Under the pieces are notes generated by a model, which made no database searches, had not been told where the DNA came from, and worked only from the letters and a program-made list of their open reading frames with translations. Positions 1-4,900 of a stretch of DNA of 9,244 nt are shown here, in pieces. A program made the position numbers and the translations under genes. The stretch comes from Acidobacteriota bacterium (GTDB lineage: Bacteria > Acidobacteriota > Terriglobia > Bryobacterales > Bryobacteraceae), in contig VFZQ01000159.1 in the NCBI GenBank assembly GCA_016871135.1, positions 1 through 9,244 on the forward strand, given 5' to 3'. The first letter of the stretch is position 1. Every line of letters starts with the position of its first letter.

Positions 1-63
1 CTCGCTATTGCAAGCATTCGGGTTAGCCCGCTTTGCCTGCCACATTTCGCTCTTTTTGCCCAT
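1..63 (-). CDS. 5' end of an unidentified gene coupled to the rodZ-like gene (partial)
   Basis: An ATG at 63-61 overlaps the TAA stop of the upstream RodZ-like gene by one base (TAATG), a classic arrangement for translational coupling. The frame stays open for 21 codons to the window edge. The visible N-terminus begins MGKKSEMWQAKRANPNACNS, hydrophilic and basic, with no signal peptide or membrane segment. I do not recognise the family from 21 residues. A second in-frame ATG seven codons in, preceded by AAGAGCGAA, is an alternative start. If real, it is the next gene of the rodZ operon. Confidence 0.45.
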   Translation of the reverse strand, partial: MGKKSEMWQAKRANPNACNSE

Positions 64-866
64 TAGCTGCGAAGGTTGGGCTGGCCGCGCGGACCGATAG
101 GACCGATATCCCGTCCGCCCTTGCGTACGGCGATCCCGGCGGCGTTACCGACGACCATCTTCGTCCGCTGCGCCGAGGAAATCGTCTTGGTCTGGCCGGG
201 CTCTAGGATGCCAGCGAAAATTCGCTTGCCGTCGGCCGACACTTCGATCCATGTCTTCTCGGTAGCCTCGATGTTGAGCGAGATGTTCCCCGCTTCGTCG
301 GTGGTGATGATGGGAACGACGTGCGCCTGCTCCGCCGCTGGCTTCGGCGTATCCGCCGCGGGCTTGGGCGCTGGCGCAACGGGAGGCGCCGCGTTCGCCG
401 TATTCTGCTTCGATACTTCGGGCTGTGCGTTGAAACGGTCCCACAGCAGGGACAGCGCACCGCCACCTGCTACCAAGAGGACCAAAGCCGCCGCGGCCAA
501 TCCCGTGCGTGAATCGAACCACTTGGCGCCGGGGCGAGGCAGCGGTTCGACCGAGATCAATTTCTTTTCTGCCGAACGCCGAGCGCGCGGATTATGGGCT
601 TGCGCGATCGCGTCCAAGTCGATCAGCGGTTCGGGTTTCAGGATCGCGGTGAACTCCTTCTCGATCTTGGCCGCATCGAAACCCAACGCGGCGGCATACT
701 GCCGGACGAACGCGCGGTTGAAAAAGCCGCCGGGCAACTGATCCCATTCCTCGGCCTCAATCGCTTCAAGGTAACGAGAGCCGATGCGCAAGTTATCTGC
801 AAATTCACGTAATTGCTTTCCTTGCCGAATTCGCTCATCCTTGAGCTTTTGTCCGAGAGAGGGCAT
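63..866 (-). CDS. RodZ-like helix-turn-helix membrane protein
   Basis: This 267-residue protein has the RodZ layout. A cytoplasmic Cro/CI-type helix-turn-helix domain (HTH_25 type) covers about residues 3-75, including the family-typical LGQKLKDERIRQGKQLREFA and the stretch around LPGGFFNRAFVRQYA. A basic linker leads to one membrane helix at about 121-142. A Pro/Ala-rich spacer follows at about 155-182, then a C-terminal periplasmic beta domain (DUF4115-like) at about 195-262, with WIEVSADGKRIFAGILEPGQ. In known bacteria RodZ links MreB to the membrane and helps set cell shape; that role is inferred here. The start is the ATG that gives the canonical MPSLGQKL opening, although no good Shine-Dalgarno precedes it. 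The gene is divergent from the glycosyltransferase gene and overlaps a following gene at its stop. A plain transcriptional regulator is less likely given the membrane helix and C-domain. Confidence 0.85.
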   Translation of the reverse strand: MPSLGQKLKDERIRQGKQLREFADNLRIGSRYLEAIEAEEWDQLPGGFFNRAFVRQYAAALGFDAAKIEKEFTAILKPEPLIDLDAIAQAHNPRARRSAEKKLISVEPLPRPGAKWFDSRTGLAAAALVLLVAGGGALSLLWDRFNAQPEVSKQNTANAAPPVAPAPKPAADTPKPAAEQAHVVPIITTDEAGNISLNIEATEKTWIEVSADGKRIFAGILEPGQTKTISSAQRTKMVVGNAAGIAVRKGGRDIGPIGPRGQPNLRS

Positions 867-932
867 GCCGAATTAAGAGGGATCCGCGCCGTCACCACGG
901 CCTCTCAGCCTGTGCCGGTAGCAGATCCAATT

Positions 933-938
933 TATACT
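933..938 (+). promoter_or_regulatory. Candidate -10 box for the glycosyltransferase operon
   Basis: TATACT on the plus strand interleaves with the minus-strand TATAGT of the rodZ promoter, so one AT-rich patch could serve both divergent genes. No good -35 hexamer is visible 16-18 bases upstream. A start about seven bases downstream would fall on the TTG at 945, which would make the glycosyltransferase mRNA leaderless. Confidence 0.25.
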
Positions 939-963
939 ATACCTTTGCCCCATCGTCTTACAA
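936..963 (-). promoter_or_regulatory. Candidate promoter for the rodZ-like gene
   Basis: On the minus strand TTGTAA (963-958) and TATAGT (941-936) are separated by 16 bases, a reasonable sigma-70 type pair in an AT-rich island within GC-rich DNA. Transcription would start near 929, giving a leader of about 60 bases before the ATG at 866. This is motif matching only. Confidence 0.4.
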
Positions 964-2018
964 CTGTCACTGTCTCGGTACTGGTCGTCAACTGGAACCG
1001 GAAGGACCTTCTGCGAAACTGCCTCAACTCTCTGATTTCACAGGAGATGCCAGCCAGCGCCCCCTCCTTCAAGACCGAGTTGATTGTAATAGATAATTCA
1101 TCGACTGATGGATCCCAAGCAATGGTGCGCAACGAATTTGCACAGGTAACGTTAGTTGAGAACGACACGAACCGGGGATTCTGCAAGGGCAACAATCAGG
1201 GTATCGCGTTAGCTCGCGGAGAGTTCGTTGCCCTACTGAATAACGACGCCGAGGCGAATCCGGCGTGGCTGAGCGAGTCGCTCAAGGTCTTCGACGCGGG
1301 AGACGACATCGGCATGGCGGCATCGAAGATCGTTGCCTGGGATGATCCGCGACGCATAGACAAGGTGGGCCACCTGATTTACCCGGATGGCCAAAACGGC
1401 GGGCGCGGAGCCGGTGAGATAGACCGCGGCCAATACGAGAAAATCGAAGAGGTGTTGTGGCCAGATGGTTGCGCGGCCATGTATCGTAAATCGATGCTCG
1501 ACAAAATCGGCGGTTTCGACGAAGACCTGTTCGCGTATGCCGACGACGCTGAACTCGGATTGCGTGCCCGCATCGCGGGTTGGAAGTGCATCTACACGCC
1601 CAGGGCGATCGTGCGTCATCGCCGCGGCTCAACCTTAGGCCGCGGCAACCCGGATCGAATCCGCCTTATCGAACGAAATCGCATCCTTCTCGCGGCGAAG
1701 CTGTTTCCCTGGAGCCTGCTGCTCCTCAACCCCTTCTACTTCGCGTTGCGCGTGTTGTCGAGTCTTCGATTCGCGGCGCGCGCCGAAGGAGGAGACCTCG
1801 ACGCCTTTGCGGGAATCGGAGGCAAAACGAGGCTCGCCATCGGCTTGCTGAAGGGACAATGGCAGGCGCTCGGTATGCTGCCGAAGTTCCTGGGCAAACG
1901 CGCGAGTGTTCGGAAAATCGCAAAGCTATCGAACGCGGATGTCCGCCAACTGATTCTCCGCAACCGGCTCGGCTGGGCCGCGCTGGCGGGAGCGAGAGAA
2001 CGCGAGGTGACGTCATAG
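945..2018 (+). CDS. Family 2 glycosyltransferase (rhamnosyltransferase-like)
   Basis: This GT-A fold, GT2-family enzyme is about 357 residues long and would transfer a sugar from a nucleotide-sugar donor to a growing glycan. Numbered from the TTG at 945, the nucleotide-binding strand VSVLVVNWN is at about 10-18, DNSSTDGS at 50-57, NRGFCKGNNQG at 76-86 and the DXD-like NNDAE at 99-103. GGFDEDLFAYADDAELGLRA, with the acidic pair expected near the catalytic base, lies near residues 200-220. A hydrophobic stretch (FPWSLLLLNPFYFALRVL) follows the catalytic domain and may bind the membrane. The layout resembles WbbL-type O-antigen rhamnosyltransferases, but the donor sugar cannot be told from sequence. 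The start is uncertain: TTG at 945 or GTG at 912 both put the first strand near the N-terminus and neither has a Shine-Dalgarno. A TTG at 813 would overlap the rodZ-like gene. The stop overlaps the next gene. Confidence 0.85.
   Translation: MPHRLTTVTVSVLVVNWNRKDLLRNCLNSLISQEMPASAPSFKTELIVIDNSSTDGSQAMVRNEFAQVTLVENDTNRGFCKGNNQGIALARGEFVALLNNDAEANPAWLSESLKVFDAGDDIGMAASKIVAWDDPRRIDKVGHLIYPDGQNGGRGAGEIDRGQYEKIEEVLWPDGCAAMYRKSMLDKIGGFDEDLFAYADDAELGLRARIAGWKCIYTPRAIVRHRRGSTLGRGNPDRIRLIERNRILLAAKLFPWSLLLLNPFYFALRVLSSLRFAARAEGGDLDAFAGIGGKTRLAIGLLKGQWQALGMLPKFLGKRASVRKIAKLSNADVRQLILRNRLGWAALAGAREREVTS
2004..2017 (+). promoter_or_regulatory. Strong Shine-Dalgarno placed before an ATA codon
   Basis: GAGGTGA at 2004-2010 is a seven-base perfect match to the 16S anti-Shine-Dalgarno. 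It is followed by four bases and then ATA at 2015-2017, which overlaps the TAG stop of the glycosyltransferase as ATAG. No ATG, GTG or TTG in the methyltransferase frame lies at a usable distance. This site decides the start of the following gene and points to a non-canonical initiation codon. Confidence 0.55.
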
Positions 2019-2992
2019 CTACGACGCTTCCGCCAATTCGCGACGTCGACCGTTGCCCGGCGTGCGGCTCAGACGATTTGCGTACGCTATTCCAGGGCGG
2101 AGATCGCCTCTTCGCGACAACCGACAAGTCATTCGAAGTTGTGGAATGCGCCGGTTGCCGGTTGATGCGCCTGTTTCCGATGCCTTCCGCTTCGGAGTTG
2201 GCGCGATACTACCCGTCCGGGTATTGGTTCGCGCCAGCGGCGGACCGCGCCTCGCAGATCGAGGAGATGTACCGGCGGCTGGTGCTTAGTGATCACGTGC
2301 GGTTCGTCGAAGGCGCCATCGCCAGCGCGGCAAGCAAATCTACCTTGCTTGATGTCGGCTGCGGCGGCGGGCTCTTTCTTCGGTTGCTGCGCGAACGCGG
2401 CCACAAAGTGATGGGGCTCGATTTTTCGCAGAAAGCGGCTCATTCCACATGGTCGATTAATCGCGTACCGGCAACATGCGCGACGCTCGCGCGAGCGCCT
2501 TTTCCGCCGGAGCGATTCTCGGTCGTCACGATGTTCCACGTGCTCGAACATCTCTTCGATCCGGGCGGATACCTCGAAGCGGCGCACCAACTCTTAGAAC
2601 CGAACGGACGGCTGGTCGTTCAAGTCCCCAACGCCGCAAGTTGGCAGTTCTTGTTATTCGGCCAGAACTGGAACGGGATCGACATCCCGAGGCACCTGAT
2701 CGACTTCAAGGAGAAGGATCTTGTTGCGTTGCTCGAATCGTGCGGTTTTGAAGTCGTTCGAAAGAAGTACTTTTCGTTGCGCGACAATCCGGCGGGAATG
2801 GCGTCTTCGATCGCAGTGAGCTTGGACCCGATGGGCCGGCGCGTGCGAAAAGTTGCCGAATCGCCCGGCGTGCGATTGTTCAAGGACGGCGTGTACTTCG
2901 CTCTGATGCTGGCTTGCCTACCGTTCACGTTGATCGAGGCGGCGTGCCGCGCGGGATCGACGATCATGATCGAGGCGAAGAAGAAGGCATGA
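2015..2992 (+). CDS. Class I SAM-dependent methyltransferase with N-terminal zinc-binding motif
   Basis: Read from the ATA at 2015, the protein has 325 residues. Cys14-x2-Cys17 and Cys45-x2-Cys48 form a likely zinc knuckle, as seen in many sugar or glycan methyltransferases of the Methyltransf_13/23 type. SAM-binding motif I is LLDVGCGGG at 111-119, followed by the acidic motif II in VMGLDFS. The typical VVTMFHVLEHLFDPGGYL and GRLVVQVPN stretches come after. A hydrophobic segment near the C-terminus (YFALMLACLPFTLIEAA) may associate with the membrane. The gene sits between a glycosyltransferase and a second methyltransferase, with overlaps at both ends, so methylation of a sugar in a surface glycan is the best inference. 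An alternative start is ATG at 1859, preceded by GAAGGG. It would add 52 residues that look like an out-of-frame reading of the glycosyltransferase and would overlap that gene by 160 bases. Confidence 0.85.
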   Translation: MATTLPPIRDVDRCPACGSDDLRTLFQGGDRLFATTDKSFEVVECAGCRLMRLFPMPSASELARYYPSGYWFAPAADRASQIEEMYRRLVLSDHVRFVEGAIASAASKSTLLDVGCGGGLFLRLLRERGHKVMGLDFSQKAAHSTWSINRVPATCATLARAPFPPERFSVVTMFHVLEHLFDPGGYLEAAHQLLEPNGRLVVQVPNAASWQFLLFGQNWNGIDIPRHLIDFKEKDLVALLESCGFEVVRKKYFSLRDNPAGMASSIAVSLDPMGRRVRKVAESPGVRLFKDGVYFALMLACLPFTLIEAACRAGSTIMIEAKKKA

Positions 2993-3675
2993 AGGCGATG
3001 CTCGGGCTGCTGCCGGGGCCGCTGCGGCGCTATGTTCTCGATTTTGAGGCTCGCATCGAAGACGCTGTCGCAAGTTTCGCTGGTTCGTTGCCCGCGCATG
3101 CGCGCGTGCTCGACGCGGGCGCGGGCGAGGGCCAGTACAAGAGCCATTTCCCCAAACATCGATACACGGGCGTCGACCTCGGTATCGGCGACGCCGCTTG
3201 GAACTACGGCGAGCTGGACGTGGTCGGCGATCTCGCTTCCCTGCCCTTCGCCGATGGCGTTTTCGACGGCGCGATCAACGTCGTCACGCTGGAACACGTC
3301 ACCGATCCGGCGCGCGTGCTTCGCGAATTGCGTCGCGTCTTGAGACCTAGTGGACGCTTGCTCCTGATCGTTCCGCACGAATGGGAAGTGCATCAGCACC
3401 CGCACGATTTTTTTCGCTACACACGTTTCGGCGTCGAACATCTGGCGGCGCAAGCAGGTTTCCGCGTCGCGTCGATCGCGCCCGGCGGCGGTTACTTTCG
3501 GTTGCTCTCGCGGCGATTACTAAATGGCGCGCGCTATTTCCCCATGCCGCTGTCGCTGGTATGGCTGCTGCTGACCGCGCCAGCGGCGCTGCTGTTACCG
3601 CTGCTCGACGGATTCGACCGCGACAAGGACTTCACGCTCGGCTATATCGCCGAGCTCTCGATTGCAGGAGAATAG
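2989..3675 (+). CDS. Class I SAM-dependent methyltransferase (Methyltransf_11 type)
   Basis: The 228-residue protein starts at the ATG of an ATGA overlap with the preceding methyltransferase, with AAGAAGG just upstream. Motif I is VLDAGAGEG at 40-48. The acidic residue that contacts the SAM ribose is in YTGVDLGIGD. The post-motif region reads LPFADGVFDGAINVVTLEHV, followed by VLRPSGRLLLIVPH, all typical of Methyltransf_11. A hydrophobic stretch near residues 185-205 (PLSLVWLLLTAPAALLLPLL) suggests membrane contact. It lacks the Cys knuckle of its neighbour and is clearly a different subfamily rather than a tandem duplicate. Acceptor unknown; the operon suggests a lipid-linked or polysaccharide substrate. 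Confidence 0.88.
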   Translation: MKAMLGLLPGPLRRYVLDFEARIEDAVASFAGSLPAHARVLDAGAGEGQYKSHFPKHRYTGVDLGIGDAAWNYGELDVVGDLASLPFADGVFDGAINVVTLEHVTDPARVLRELRRVLRPSGRLLLIVPHEWEVHQHPHDFFRYTRFGVEHLAAQAGFRVASIAPGGGYFRLLSRRLLNGARYFPMPLSLVWLLLTAPAALLLPLLDGFDRDKDFTLGYIAELSIAGE

Positions 3676-3678
3676 GGT

Positions 3679-4083
3679 ATGGCAAAACGCAGAGATCTAC
3701 TCGCACTCTTGACGCCGATGGCGCTGATGGCCGCCAAGCCCGGCGAGCTCCCGAACGTCGTCATCGACGCGCCGAAAGTAAAGACGCAAAAAGCGCCGTT
3801 CGGCGAGTTGAAGATCTTCTTCGACGGCCCGACAGAGCAATTAAAGGCGATGACGGCCGGGAGTCTGCTGCTCTACGCCGGACAAACGCCACACCCTCCG
3901 CACTCGCATCCGGAAGAGGAGTTCATGGTGATCACCGAGGGCACGGGCGAGATCTTTATCGATGGCAAAACGGTAAAGGTGGCCGCGGGATCGATGATGT
4001 ATTGCGCGGCGAACAAATCGCACGGGATTGTGAATACAGGGAAGAAACCGCTGCTGTTCTACTTTTATAAGTGGAAGGTGTAG
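3679..4083 (+). CDS. Small exported single-domain cupin
   Basis: A 134-residue protein starting three bases after the upstream stop, with AGGAG at a good distance before the ATG. The N-terminus, KRRDLLALLTPMALMAA, looks like a short signal peptide with a twin-arginine pair (R4-R5), so export by Tat is plausible; cleavage would fall near residue 19. The rest is one cupin domain. Motif 1 fits the consensus exactly: G69, H75-x-H77, E81 and G88. Motif 2 keeps H115 and N119 but lacks the usual P-x-G. The metal ligands H75, H77, E81 and H115 are all present, so a metal-binding cupin is likely. Substrate and reaction cannot be told; sugar isomerase, dioxygenase or a pure binding role are all possible. 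It is the last gene of the glycosyltransferase-methyltransferase run. Confidence 0.8.
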   Translation: MAKRRDLLALLTPMALMAAKPGELPNVVIDAPKVKTQKAPFGELKIFFDGPTEQLKAMTAGSLLLYAGQTPHPPHSHPEEEFMVITEGTGEIFIDGKTVKVAAGSMMYCAANKSHGIVNTGKKPLLFYFYKWKV

Positions 4084-4539
4084 GGGTCACGCGTTTTTCG
4101 TCACCGCGACAAGCCCTTGTTCAAACGCCGTCGCCGCAATTGACGCATCGGGAAGCGGGCGCGTCTCGCCTTGCGCCGCCGCGTCACCCGGCCCGCTTTC
4201 CTCTGGCCAGTGTCACGGAGTGCTCTCACCGGTTCGCAGCTCTTCCCATGGCCTCATGCCGGAATACAGCTCGGCCGCTATGATCACCGAGCAACCGACC
4301 GCGCTTTCCCGCAACCCGGTCTATCACTTTCAGCAGCGCAGGCGGCAGTTGTACGAGCGTCCGTTTCTCACGTGGCATCTCGACTGCTCGATATCCACCT
4401 GTCTATCACAACCGGTAATGGCAGCGGATCGGCGCCCAACTCTCCTCGCGAATCGACAGCCCGGCAGATGTTCCCGTTCGCCGCGCCGTACCGGTGCCGA
4501 AGGCGGTCTATTGACGCATCCGTATAATCATCCGTGGAA

Positions 4540-4649
4540 GGGTTGGTTGTGCCCGATTCCATCGGGCAGCGCTCCCAAGAAGCGCTTTTGCGAATTCGAA
4601 CCCAAACCGCGCCGCCGCGGCCAACAACGTCGATTGGCAAAACCAACCC
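4540..4649. repeat. 14-bp imperfect inverted repeat with an 82-base interior
   Basis: GGGTTGGTTGTGCC (4540-4553) is complementary at 13 of 14 positions to GGCAAAACCAACCC (4636-4649), with one G/A mismatch at 4549/4640. The interior carries two perfect small hairpins and a GC-rich palindromic patch near 4610-4620. The arms could close an RNA stem or be ends of a small non-autonomous element. No flanking target duplication is obvious. Confidence 0.5.
4551..4589 (+). terminator. Tandem hairpins with a short T run, possible terminator
   Basis: GCCCGAT-TCC-ATCGGGC (4551-4567) is a perfect seven-pair hairpin. It directly abuts AGCGCT-CCCAAGA-AGCGCT (4568-4586), which ends in TTTT (4586-4589). The second resembles a weak intrinsic terminator on the plus strand, but it lies about 470 bases after the cupin stop and the T run is short. 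The first hairpin overlaps and so competes with the left arm of the long inverted repeat. Confidence 0.25.
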
Positions 4650-4900
4650 ATTCTTCGTCAGGGCGAGAGCGCAGCGGTAATTTGCCGATTCAAACCCAAT
4701 ACGGAGGCCCGCCCCCAGCAACGCTTCAGCCGCGACGGTCTGCCTCCACTATCGCATCACTCTCGTCGCCGAGCCGATTCGCGCGACGCGGTTCGGGCGC
4801 GTAACTGACCGGGGCGCGATGCGAGGTGTTGTCCTTGACTCGGAGTTGTGGACGCTCGTGGCCAGCTACGGACGGATCCGCGGCCGAATAGTTGACGAAG

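Larger units (their letters stand above)
4084..4900. other. 817-base gap between convergent genes without a credible gene
   Basis: Open frames exist on both strands (for example plus 4220-4804 and minus 4368-4721). Their translations are rich in Arg, Ser and Pro, lack recognisable motifs and have no ribosome binding sites, so I do not call them genes. The stretch holds a stem of eight bases (AAGCGGGC 4153-4160 with GCCCGCTT 4191-4198), a long inverted repeat with two tandem hairpins (4540-4649), and near-repeated AACCCAAA-like words around 4600 and 4690. A short inverted repeat TTGAC-GAA-GTCAA (4892-4904) covers the lpxK stop. A decayed gene or a structured RNA are both possible. Confidence 0.6.

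Noticed and set aside
76..741. 221-codon plus-strand frame
   Set aside because: Antisense to the RodZ-like gene; no motif or ribosome binding site.
813..944. Longer glycosyltransferase start at the TTG at 813
   Set aside because: It would overlap the 5' end of the divergent RodZ-like gene and add residues not typical of GT2 proteins.
2620..3453. 277-codon minus-strand frame
   Set aside because: Antisense to both methyltransferases, which carry clear SAM motifs.
4590..4606. TTCGAA word resembling a tRNA T-loop
   Set aside because: The flanking bases do not form a T stem, and no acceptor or anticodon arm fits on either strand.
4220..4804. 194-codon plus-strand frame in the intergenic gap
   Set aside because: Arg/Ser/Pro-rich translation without motif, signal or Shine-Dalgarno; described as part of the gap instead.
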